A stretch of DNA of 64,000 bases from Nemertoderma westbladi (taxonomy: Eukaryota; Xenacoelomorpha; Nemertodermatida; Nemertodermatidae), in assembly GCA_032718475.1 (NCBI GenBank), contig JAUCBJ010003593.1, forward strand, positions 1 through 64,000, read 5' to 3'. Under the pieces are notes generated by a model. That model was not told where the DNA came from, did no database searches, and worked only from the letters and a program-made list of their open reading frames with translations. This document shows positions 1 through 10,166 of the stretch, piece after piece. Position 1 is the first letter of the stretch. Each line of letters starts with the position of its first letter. The position numbers and the translations under genes were made by a program.

Positions 1-214
1 ATTGTTTTGCGTGGTGAAAATATATTTTGGTGTTTGATTAAATTTATTCGGGATGACTTTATTTTATTTGGTGTTTAATAAAAAATTTTTTTGTGAAATT
101 TTCATCAATTTTGGTGTGACTTTAATTTGTAGCCTATTTAATATTATATCAAATTATATTGATTAAATAAATAAATAAATGGAAAATACAAATTTAAATT
201 GTAAAAAAACATAC

Positions 215-361
215 CATTGGAAATGCCTTCGCTGCAGGAACCTTGGCAAACATGTATCTGAGGTCCAGGTCTCGATAAACAAAACACACCTTCACTTTTC
301 TCAAACATTAATGGCTCATCATCTAAGTCCATGGGACTGCTTGTCTTACAGAGTGTGTAGG
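215..361 (-). CDS. Exon 19: probable start of C-terminal cystine knot
   Basis: The acceptor TTTCCTAG precedes 361 and the donor is AATG|GTATGT at 214. The G from exon 18 plus CC gives Ala, then YTLCKTSSPMDLDDEP and, at the end, PQIHVCQGSCSEGISN. The V-x-V-C-x-G-x-C motif right after a VWC module matches the first strand and knot loop of CTCK domains at the C-termini of VWF, mucins and SCO-spondin, where they mediate dimerisation. The rest of the domain would be left of the window, so the call is tentative. A nearer AG at 345-346 would break phase. Confidence 0.7.
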
Positions 362-643
362 CTAGGAAATACAATTAATACCGGTATTCATGTTAGGAAA
401 AATTGTATAAAAATTGAAATGTATATTATATTAATAAGAACATTGTTTTATGGGGATATAAAACAACCTGCAATTAAAACACCACACCATAATAGTACAC
501 AGTAGTAAATAATGTGTTATCCAATAATAGATTGTGAAGGAAGGATGGTGGGGGAGGGAATTAATATTTTAATAAAGCAGTAGTAGCAATTGGATATATA
601 CTGTAGGTTATTAGTTACTACTGGTTGTGGTGTAAGTACCTAC

Positions 644-771
644 CTATGGGGACACATAGTCCGCAACATGGGTCCTCAATGGAGGGAACCCCAGTTCGGT
701 CTGTACCCTCGGCGCACGGTGGACATTGGTGGGGCTCTCCGTTACATTCAGGCAGCCCATCGACACATTCG
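644..771 (-). CDS. Exon 18: VWC domain end
   Basis: The acceptor TGTTTCAG precedes 771 and the donor GTAGGT follows 644. The product ECVDGLPECNGEPHQC, PPCAEGTDRTG and PCCGLCVPI is the second half of a von Willebrand factor type C module. The end motif CCGxCV is diagnostic. One spare G precedes the intron. The frame with ATG starts over this stretch is a shadow; this frame is supported by both neighbouring exons. Confidence 0.85.
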
Positions 772-1430
772 CTGAAACAAAACAAATATTGCGACTGGAC
801 TGTGGGGTATAGGACGTGGGAGAACGTATTAACATAAGAACATAATTAGAACATAATAATTATTATATAGTTACCGGTAGATTGTAAAAAATTGGAGGAG
901 GGGGGGTCTAATTGGCCCAGAAAGCTCACGAAAATCTTAGTAGTTTTTCAACCTGTCTGCGGGTGTAGACCTTCAATATATTACTCCTCACATTCCACAA
1001 TGTTCTTCCGACACAATTCATAAAATTATATGGCAAGAAAGCAAAGCTTATGGTGCCCATAAAACAGAAAAATGAACATACAGACATTCAGGAATCTAAC
1101 ATATGGTGGAACAAGTAAAATAGTATTAGACGAATAGATGCATAATTAAAGTAAGTAGATGCTAAAAATTATTACCGTAACTACAGGAAGTAGCATTTCA
1201 AGCAAACGTAGTTCTCCAGAAATAAAGTAAAGATTCATATTATTAAACTAAAATATGGATAATAATATTTACAAAATTAAGTAGATATGTCGGGCAAAAT
1301 TGTACTGTCAAATAAAAATGTTGGGTAAATGTTGTGCTGTCATCAAATAAAAATACGTAAAATTAAAATTGTAAAATTTAAATTGAATTGAAAGAAAATT
1401 GAAATGATTAATCTAAATGAAATTGAATAT

Positions 1431-3828
1431 TCAATAATGCAACTGTGTACTGGACTATGACGAGTCGAAACAACCAATAATGCAACTGTGTACTGGACTA
1501 TGACGAGTCGAAACAACCAATAATGCAACTGTGTACTGGACTATGACGAGTCGAAACAACCGATAATGCAACTGTGTACTGGACTATGACGAGTCGAAAC
1601 AACCAATAATGCAACTGTGTACTGGACTATGACGAGTCGAAACAACCAATAATGCAACTGTGTACTGGACTATGACGAGTCGAAATAACCAATAATGCAA
1701 CTGTGTACTGGACTATGACGAGTCGAAACAACCAATAATGCAACTGTGTACTGGACTATGACGAGTCGAAACAACCAATAATGCAACTGTGTACTGGACT
1801 ATGACGAGTCGAAACAACCAATAATGCAACTGTGTACTGGACTATGACGAGTCGAAACAACCAATAATGCAACTGTGTACTGGACTATGACGAGTCGAAA
1901 CAACCAATAATGCAACTGTGTACTGGACTATGACGAGTCGAAACAACCAATAATGCAACTGTGTACTGGACTATGACGAGTCGAAACAACCAATAATGCA
2001 ACTGTGTACTGGACTATGACGAGTCGAAACAACCAATAATGCAACTGTGTACTGGACTATGACGAGTCGAAACAACCAATAATGCAACTGTGTACTGGAC
2101 TATGACGAGTCGAAACAACCAATAATGCAACTGTGTACTGGACTATGACGAGTCTAAACAACCAATAATGCAACTGTGTACTGGACTATGACGAGTCGAA
2201 ACAACCAATAATGCAACTGTGTACTGGACTATGACGAGTCTAAACAACCAATAATGCAACTGTGTACTGGACTATGACGAGTCGAAACAACCAATAATGC
2301 AACTGTGTACTGGACTATGACGAGTCGAAACAACCAATAATGCAACTGTGTACTGGACTATGACGAGTCGAAACAACCAATAATGCAACTGTGTACTGGA
2401 CTATGACGAGTCTAAACAACCAATAATGCAACTGTGTACTGGACTATGACGAGTCTAAACAACCAATAATGCAACTGTGTACTGGACTATGACGAGTCGA
2501 AACAACCAATAATGCAACTGTGTACTGGACTATGACGAGTCGAAACAACCAATAATGCAACTGTGTACTGGACTATGACGAGTCTAAACAACCAATAATG
2601 CAACTGTGTACTGGACTATGACGAGTCGAAACAACCAATAATGCAACTGTGTACTGGACTATGACGAGTCGAAACAACCAATAATGCAACTGTGTACTGG
2701 ACTATGACGAGTCTAAACAACCAATAATGCAACTGTGTACTGGACTATGACGAGTCTAAACAACCAATAATGCAACTGTGTACTGGACTATGACGAGTCG
2801 AAATAACCAATAATGCAACTGTGTACTGGACTACGACGAGTCGAAATAACCAATAATGCAACTGTGTACTGGACTATGACGAGTCGAAACAACCAATAAT
2901 GCAACTGTGTACTGGACTACGACGAGTCGAAATAACCAATAATGCAACTGTGTACTGGACTATGACGAGTCGAAATAACCAATAATGCAACTGTGTACTG
3001 GACTACGACGAGTCGAAATAACCAATAATGCAACTGTGTACTGGACTATGACGAGTCGAAACAACCAATAATGCAACTGTGTACTGGACTATGACGAGTC
3101 GAAACAACCAATAATGCAACTGTGTACTGGACTATGACGAGTCGAAACAACCAATAATGCAACTGTGTACTGGACTATGACGAGTCGAAACAACCAATAA
3201 TGCAACTGTGTACTGGACTATGACGAGTCGAAACAACCAATAATGCAACTGTGTACTGGACTATGACGAGTCGAAACAACCAATAATGCAACTGTGTACT
3301 GGACTATGACGAGTCGAAACAACCAATAATGCAACTGTGTACTGGACTATGACGAGTCGAAACAACCAATAATGCAACTGTGTACTGGACTATGACGAGT
3401 CGAAACAACCAATAATGCAACTGTGTACTGGACTATGACGAGTCGAAACAACCAATAATGCAACTGTGTACTGGACTATGACGAGTCGTAACAACCAATA
3501 ATGCAACTGTGTACTGGACTATGACGAGTCGAAACAACCAATAATGCAACTGTGTACTGGACTATGACGAGTCGAAACAACCAATAATGCAACTGTGTAC
3601 TGGACTATGACGAGTCGAAACAACCAATAATGCAACTGTGTACTGGACTATGACGAGTCGAAACAACCAATAATGCAACTGTGTACTGGACTATGACGAG
3701 TCGAAACAACCAATAATGCAACTGTGTACTGGACTATGACGAGTCGAAACAACCAATAATGCAACTGTGTACTGGACTATGACGAGTCGAAACAACCAAT
3801 AATGCAACTGTGTACTGGACTATGACGA
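1431..3828. repeat. 43-bp minisatellite, about 56 copies
   Basis: A tandem array with a 43-bp period lies in the intron between exons 18 and 17. Each unit contains AATGCAACTGTGTACTGG and CTATGACGAGTCGAAACAAC. Copies are nearly identical; recurrent variants are TCTAAA for TCGAAA, AATAACC for AACAACC and CTACGACG for CTATGACG, clustered in neighbouring units, which suggests spread by local duplication. A small palindrome (GACT...AGTC) sits in each unit. 43 is not a multiple of three, so it is not coding. Confidence 0.97.
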
Positions 3829-4171
3829 TCAGGTAAAACAAAATAAATAATGTAGATATAATAAAATTTATAAAATAATGTTGATGCGAGGAGAATTATA
3901 AAAATGTTACAAAAAGTATACAATAATCAATTAATTAGGTTACGTATAAATAGTTTGAACAACGCGGAGTTACGCACAAATCTTGATAAAAAAAAAGGGA
4001 AAATTATTATAAAGACTCTGGTTCAGCCACCAGATTGGTGTGAACTCCGAGGTCGTCATTAAGTAATTTAAGGAGTGATGACTTGAAGACGTTCACAGAT
4101 TCTGAGGTGACGCCATTGTTCGGTAAGTCATTCTCATTACAGTGAATCGAGTATTATTATCCAAAATCAAC

Positions 4172-4201
4172 GTTTCTATACCACTGGGGTACCATCATCA
4201 G
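4172..4201 (-). other. Hammerhead-like motif, second site
   Basis: On the minus strand CTGATGA is followed by TG, a hairpin GTACC/GGTAT and GAAACG. The layout matches the site at 6510-6542, with the same extra bases before stem II, which suggests a common family. The surrounding 4020-4210 may belong to the same element. Confidence 0.35.
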
Positions 4202-4333
4202 GACAAATTACGGTAATCAAACCAACTTGTACCTCAATAATAGATAGAAACGTAATAGAAGTGCGGTGGGACTACAGTACAAAGGTAGGCCTACCTCGAC
4301 TACAGTATGCAGGCGAAGTCACACTCACACAGA

Positions 4334-4608
4334 ATTGATCGGAAAGTTAAGGTGTGATTATTTAGAGCAGCAGTAGTGCCAGTACTCCTCTATAGGAGTC
4401 CATGCTGGGCTCTAACTGCCGAGGACACCAAATCTCTGGATGGCACATTCACAAGAATGCTACGCCGGGTTCATTGTGTCACGTACAATGAACACATCTC
4501 CAACCAGACACTATATAACATTGGAGGTGTCTCATTGGTTCCTCCAAGCTTCACACTAGAACAAAGCCGTTTTGCAAGACATTGCCTTCTCCTTGAGGAC
4601 TAGCCTGT
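4334..4608 (+). mobile_element. RTE-like LINE relic
   Basis: The stretch codes VPVLLYRSPCWALTAEDTKS and on to the LEQSRFARHC region, matching 40165-40410 of the RTE-like element with a short internal deletion (LRFAG to FAR) and a stop. It lies in the intron between exons 18 and 17, about 170 bp from exon 17. Confidence 0.85.
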
Positions 4609-4784
4609 GCACCTGCACAGTCTTCTGATTTGGTTTCAATGCAGCAGGCCGATTATAGTAGTACAGTAGGTCTATGCAGATACAGTATACAGTACAGTAG
4701 AAATGAAAAAATGGTGGAGATTGGAAAGGCTGAACCCACAAAATACTGCTGAATATACTGTTGATGATGGGGTATGGTACATAC

Positions 4785-4940
4785 CATATGGAGCATTCAT
4801 TGTGTGGGTCGTCCCATGTTTCTCCTGGGAGGTAATGATGGTTCCCTATAATACAGGCTGCCTCGCATTCTTCGGGTAGACAATCTCTTGTATCTTCTAG
4901 AGGCTGATGATCACCAACAACTCCATGTGTGTATAACGTT
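4785..4940 (-). CDS. Exon 17: TSP1 end plus VWC start
   Basis: The acceptor TTTTCTAG precedes 4940 and the donor is ATG|GTATGT at 4784. AG from exon 16 plus A gives Arg, then TLYTHGVVGDHQPLEDTRDC and LPEECEAAC complete a TSP1 repeat. A VWC domain begins with IIGNHHYLPGETWDDPHNEC, which has the Y-x-x-G-E-x-W pattern of that family. The spare TG joins C of exon 18 to give the Cys in CSICECVDG. Confidence 0.85.
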
Positions 4941-5809
4941 CTAGAAAATAGAAAAAATTAACTTGATATCCGCTGATTATTGGGTAGGAAGGTTTATTTA
5001 CGAGACAGGGGGGGGGGGGGGGGGGATTGGACGCAAATCCCATCTTGGCGAATTAATATCCCGCCTCAATGTTAAATTCTCAATGTTAAATTCTCAATTT
5101 AGGGAAAGGAGCAGGTTACAGTGGCACGTTATTTTAACCAAAACAATAATCTAAACACAATAGAACAGGTTACAGTTTTATTTTTGAGTATAATCAGCTG
5201 TTATTTGCGTCGAATTTCCCCTGGATAGGGATGAATTTTTATTGCTTCTAGTCTCCCCCCTATCTGTTATTTACATATCACTGCCATACATAAAGTAGCG
5301 AGGTTTATTGTTTAGGTTGATAACATTATATTTACTGCATGGTGTTAATTAAGTATGATTTTATACATAGGCCAATAATTGAACAGTAGGAAATTGCGCT
5401 GCAAAATTCTCATTGAATCACATCAGATATTCTGTCATACACACCTACTGGCCATTATGCGTCGTATTATTTCCTAAAACTGAATCGCAATTAATCAGAC
5501 TTATAAATATATTAAAATTTATTTATTATATTAATTTATTCAAAACTGAATAATATAGATAACAAAAATTATTACATTATCTCACAAAAACTACCGGTAC
5601 CGGTACGGTAGTTATTATGTTTCGAATTAATTATATTGTATAAGTTTTAAATGTAAGTGGCTCACAGCGTGTCACATTCAGATGCACCGCAGATGGACCT
5701 GTGTAGTGCCGAGGCTTTGTTAGCACAAATCGGAGCAACTGTACGCGACACAAAACATCAACATACAAAAAAATAGTTTCTTAAAATAATTGATTGTGCA
5801 TCGTCTCAC
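4941..5809. other. Intron 16, no recognised gene
   Basis: The intron holds a run of about 18 G (5008-5025), a short CCGGTACCGGTACGG cluster near 5596 and AT-rich sequence. I see no gene or element in it. Confidence 0.6.
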
Positions 5810-5932
5810 CTGTGTCGCTTTTGTTCTCCACATTCGTGGTCGCAACGATCCCACTCTCCCCAGGGCCCGACACTGCAGTAGCACTCCTCCTGAGTCAGTC
5901 CCGTGCAAACCATTACATACCCGACACATTCA
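5810..5932 (-). CDS. Exon 16: VWC end plus start of TSP1
   Basis: The acceptor ATGTACAG precedes 5932 and the donor is CACAG|GTGAGA at 5809. The product is ECVGYVMVCTGLTQEECYC, then SVGPWGEWDRCDHECGEQKR, a clear TSP1 opening with W-x-x-W, CDHEC and the basic layer KRHR. The repeat is completed by exon 17. Two bases (AG) are left over. Splitting TSP1 with a phase-2 intron here differs from the whole-exon TSP1 in exon 14. Confidence 0.85.
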
Positions 5933-6509
5933 CTGTACATAAATTTAACTTACAAATATTATCTGAACTTTAAATATTTTATTTTGTATATTTAATTTAT
6001 TTCAGTGTAGTAGCATATATGGTATGTAGCTAATTATCATTGTATTGTATTTCATCCTGTTACGTTTATGTTTTTTTTCAATAAAATGTTAAATTATACT
6101 ATTTCAGTATTTTAGGTTAATGTTATTACTGTAAATTGCTTAGATGCCTGCCGACCCAGATACAATTTCGCAACTTGTATGCCTAGGCAACAGCTATATG
6201 GCGACTTGGCTTCCTTTGGGGGAGCAAATAGAAAGACAAAGATATTTACAGAGTGTTCAGCCTTGTGAGTTATTGTGGCGGCATCCATGCCTTGTATGTA
6301 ATAGCCAAGAGAGAGAGAGAGAGCCTTCGAGTTGCCCCGGTGTTTCGTGTTTAACTTGAACCGCTTTGAACATCCAAGAAAATTCTTTCCCTTTATTTTT
6401 GTATTGAGCTTACAGTATCTATTTGCAGGAGATTTGGCGGGTAATTTGAATTGTATTATTCTTGTTAGGTATGTTTATTACACTACATTATTGTACCGTT
6501 AATTTTGCG

Positions 6510-6542
6510 CTGAAGATGTTATTAGAATATAACGAAACGTCC
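6510..6542 (+). other. Hammerhead-like motif (possible Penelope-like element relic)
   Basis: CTGAAGA at 6510-6516 is followed by a perfect 5-bp hairpin GTTAT/ATAAC (6518-6533) and GAAACGTC. This resembles a hammerhead ribozyme core (CUGANGA, stem II, GAAAC) with one extra base before stem II. Such motifs are known in Penelope-like elements. No protein of such an element is seen nearby. Confidence 0.35.
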
Positions 6543-7145
6543 GTTTTTGCATTGTAAGCTTATTATTTTTAATATGTTTTCAACATTCTACCAACTTGTT
6601 CTTGTAATTTTGACTCCATTACGATTTAGATTCCCCTCTGGGACCTCGTTAACTTTTTAGATTAGTCCAGGGATATATGGAGTGACTTTTTTTATTGGCT
6701 ATTTTTATGTAAGAGTTTGGAATCGTCAAATCGCCCATTAACCCCTTTCGCTTCGTGTTTTAGATAACTACAGGGTCATGTCAGAGAAAGGTAGAAAGGG
6801 CTGCTTATAATACAAATATTTTACAATATAACACTGTACAAAATACGATAACAATATCAACAAACTGTTTAATAGTGCACGGCTATCAGCTCGTACGGTA
6901 TTTTAGTTATAACAACTCGAACCGTTTGGAACGCGCTTGATTGCGGGATCCACTGCTGTCTTATACATATTTATAATATTGTTGACTGTGATTGTGATCT
7001 GTTTTATAATTATTGTTGTTAGTATACCCTCTGCATGACTCTTTGTTAGAATGGGGCACGTAAATAAACCATGTTATATTATTATCAAGAGTAATAAGTA
7101 AATGATATTAAATGTTCAATATATACAGTACGGCAGAATACGTAC

Positions 7146-7389
7146 CAAGTCCTATTACCGCAGTCTGTGAATGTCACTTCTTTGTAATCGAGAGGGAATC
7201 CGTTCCCTGTTTCATCGTAACATTCGGTGCAAGCATCGACACATTCACCGTGTTGGTCTTCCATCTGCCCCAGTGGACAGCAGCAACCATGATGGCAATC
7301 CGCCTCGTCCACACAACTATCCCCCTGCCCGTCGCACATACGGTTGCACTCGTTTGCGCAATCGCATGGTACCTTCGGGTAGTCACATT
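7146..7389 (-). CDS. Exon 15: TIL domain plus start of VWC
   Basis: The acceptor TTTCTCAG precedes 7389. I chose the donor GTACGT after 7146 rather than GTAATA after 7159 because only the former keeps frame with exon 16. The product starts ECDYPKVPCDCANEC, continues through a TIL domain (HHGCCCPLGQMEDQHGECVD), then ACTECYDETGNGF and TFTDCGNRT, the first half of a VWC-like region. The TG left over plus T of exon 16 gives Cys, producing NRTCECVGYVMVC. Tracks in two other frames overlap but lack this continuity. Confidence 0.85.
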
Positions 7390-9580
7390 CTGAGAAAAGA
7401 ATATTATATTATTATAATATTATTATAACTGGAAATGGTAATCAAGTTTTCATCACCATCACCCAAATTTAAATAGTGAACAATGCAATTAGCAATTTGT
7501 GGGTGATATTTAATTGGTTGATTTTTAAGGTTTTTTTTCTAATTAATCTGACTGCGTACTGGTATACTATCTGATCACTTACTGTGATACTGACGATACT
7601 GTCAATACTTTAATTAAGTACTACTGCTATTCAATATTTGATTCAATGCAATGTAAAGTTAAAGCTACGAAATAGCCAATATGTTTGCCACTATATGATT
7701 ATTAAGGCCTACCAACTGTTACCTATACTTAATGCCTACCTTGCATTATGTATAATAGCGTAATGGACACAGGGGCGCAGCCATACGTTCCCGTAAGTGG
7801 GGGGGGGGGTGGGGGGACGATAAAATAATTTTAAAAAATAGTTTTACAAATCTTAATGATATTTTAATGAAATTTGAAACTGAGATGGTTTCAAAATTTT
7901 CGAAAAAATTGTGTTGTGTTGAATTGTGTTGAATTACTGATGTTCTGTACCTTACCGGTAAAAGGATTGCAGATATCTGATACAGTAGCAACAATCAGAC
8001 TGCAGTATGTCAAGGCCTAGTAAAATGGCTAAGGCTGCAATACGCCGTCACCCACTTATGGATGTCGGGCGACACCAGCGAGAGGAGGTTGACCGAGACA
8101 TTGCCAGTGAAGTTGCCCAAATCTCAGAGGATGTGGATAGGCCTACTCGTCAGCCTCGTCGAAAAAGATAACCAGTACCGGTACCGGTACAGTACCGGTA
8201 CAGTACCGGTAGATTCCGATAAGGTTTCTGGATTAATTTTTTCGCAATAATATTACCGACTATGTAGATCAAAAATATATTATTGAATTAAAATACTAAA
8301 AGTATGCCATATAGGGGACCGCTAAAAATGCCAGAAACGGATTTAGCGTCCAAAAAAACCCCAGGTATTGAAAATTTCTATAAACACATTGTCAGAAGCG
8401 ATACAGTCATACAGATACAGACATAATCCTGTAATCTATAAAATCTTGTTTTGCAATCTTAAACTGTGTTTTTCTCAATAACATTTTTTTTTCATTTTTC
8501 CAGCACTAACAACCCTAGGCCTACTAGTCCGCCAGTTTTTAAGAATTTACCTTGAAATTTGAACACAACATACAGGACATGACAGGGATTCGATATTATA
8601 GAAGACATTTTGAGATTCGTATTGCAGCGCTGGTTTTTTGTAAAAATGTAGAACTTTTTTTACGAAATTCAAATTTTCGACATTTCTCAGGTTGAAGACA
8701 AAATATGAAAAAATCCTCTATAATTATTAATAAACGTTGTCTAAAGAAGCCCTCCAGCAAATTTCGAGTTACCTCGATAATTTGTAACGAAGCCTTAAGA
8801 GTTTTGACGAAAATTCTAAAAATTCGAATAAAATTGGCGGGAAATTCAAAATCGAATATTTCTTTATAAATTCGCCTTAGCAATTATATAAGACATATGC
8901 ATGGCAAATTTCAAGCCAAATTTATTGAACCAAATGCATTTCAGACACCAAAAACTGAAGGTGTGTCAAAAAGGTGTACCCCCCCTTAACTAGACCAGGC
9001 AGCAGCTTGGTTTAGTGACATTCCTGGATCTTCTAAAATTTATCACATAGTAGCCTATGTGTTAGCAGAGGCATATAATTCTTATGTGACAAAAGAATCC
9101 ATTCAAATCGCATATTGTTTCTTCCAACAATCAACTTTCAATGTTTTCGTGACAACACTTATCCCATAACGAAGCTGTCGATTCCCAAAGTCGTCAACAC
9201 ATATTGGAAGAACCAGCCCAAGTGCTGCGAACCAGACCTAGTGCTGCGAGCCAGCCCTAGTGCTGCGAACCAACCCTAGTGCTGCGAACCAACCCTAGTG
9301 CTGCGAATCAGCCCTAGTGCTGCGAACCTACCGTAGTGCTGCGAACCAACCCTAGTGCTGCGAACCAGCCCTAGTGCTGCGAACCAGCCCTAGTGCTGCG
9401 AACCAACCCTAGTGCTGCGAACCAACCCTAGTGCTGCGAACCAACCCTAGTGCTGCGAACCAACCCTAGTGCTGCGAACCAACCCTAGTGCTGCTTGCTA
9501 TAAGCGTCTTCTCTTCAGTACACCACTTCCTAATATTATATCTACAGCAACACCAAAGAACGCGATTAATAAATACTTAC
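7390..9580. other. Intron 14, mostly featureless
   Basis: Apart from the 19-bp minisatellite at its left edge in gene terms (9218-9495), a G-rich tract (7799-7818) and a CCGGTA-type short array (8168-8212), I recognise nothing. The small open frames here have no domain features and no splice context. Confidence 0.6.
9218..9495. repeat. 19-bp minisatellite, about 14 copies
   Basis: Units of 19 bp with the core CCCTAGTGCTGCGAACC are repeated in tandem, with A/G variation in CCAACCC and CCAGCCC. The array ends about 85 bp from the donor of exon 14. Nothing suggests coding. Confidence 0.95.
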
Positions 9581-9739
9581 CGCAATCTATTGTGCAGACT
9601 TGACTCTCAATCTCAGTGCTTAGTGCAACAAGTTCGTTAATATTTTCGTCGAGTAGCAAGCACTCTCGGATCCGTGTTTGCAACCCATGCTGACTGCATG
9701 TTGCGTTGCACTCAGAGAAATCACCCCATACATCCCAAG
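9581..9739 (-). CDS. Exon 14: thrombospondin type 1 repeat
   Basis: The acceptor TTTTTAG precedes 9739 and the donor is GCG|GTAAGT at 9580. The T left by exon 13 plus CT gives Ser, followed by WDVWGDFSECNATCSQHG, then LQTRIREC and, after an unusually long acidic stretch, QVCTIDC. The WxxW, CxxxC and Arg-layer (TRIREC) features are those of TSP1 repeats. TSP1 repeats bind glycosaminoglycans and carry C-mannosylated Trp and O-fucose in known proteins; CNATC lies at the usual CSx(S/T)C fucose site. One spare G leads into exon 15. Confidence 0.85.
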
Positions 9740-10166
9740 CTAAAAATAATTAGGAAATGTGTGGATTTTTTGTTTATGTTGTAGTGGACTAAGAAATCAT
9801 AATTACAGTCACAAGGAGAACTTTACTACAAATAAACATGTCATACATATTCTCTGCTGCTAAAATATAATGGGTAGGCCTACATGCTTTAATAATAGTC
9901 TGACAAATTTGGCGTGCAATAGTATTATCAATGTTAATTTGTGAAGCATAGTTCTACCAAACGCAAAGGGCCTACATAAAACACTTATATCAGTCATCAA
10001 TACTGCAACACTAGGCCTATATTTATTACCTATACAATACACCTAATCAGGTACCGTAGTGTTGTACCGTAATAAGAATGTGGGGCGAATTATGCATGTC
10101 CATTTTGCAAATTATTAATGATGTAATATGAATAATCTTATACAATCATCTAATTCAAATACTTAC

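Noticed and set aside
144-374. A stand-alone 76-residue protein at the left end
   Set aside because: It runs through a donor site at 214 and an acceptor at 362; the exon part is continuous with the VWC exon.
590-837. Small genes in overlapping plus and minus frames at the left end
   Set aside because: The stretch is exon 18; only the frame with CCGLCV fits its neighbours in phase.
1431-3828. Hammerhead ribozyme in each 43-bp unit
   Set aside because: CTGGACTATGACGAGTCGAAAC ends in GAAAC and has a small hairpin, but the CUGANGA core is absent.
1431-3828. CRISPR-like array
   Set aside because: The units are contiguous without unique spacers, and the context is an animal gene intron.
8062-8250. 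A 62-residue protein in intron 14
   Set aside because: It runs into a CCGGTA simple repeat and has no domain, splice or duplicate support.
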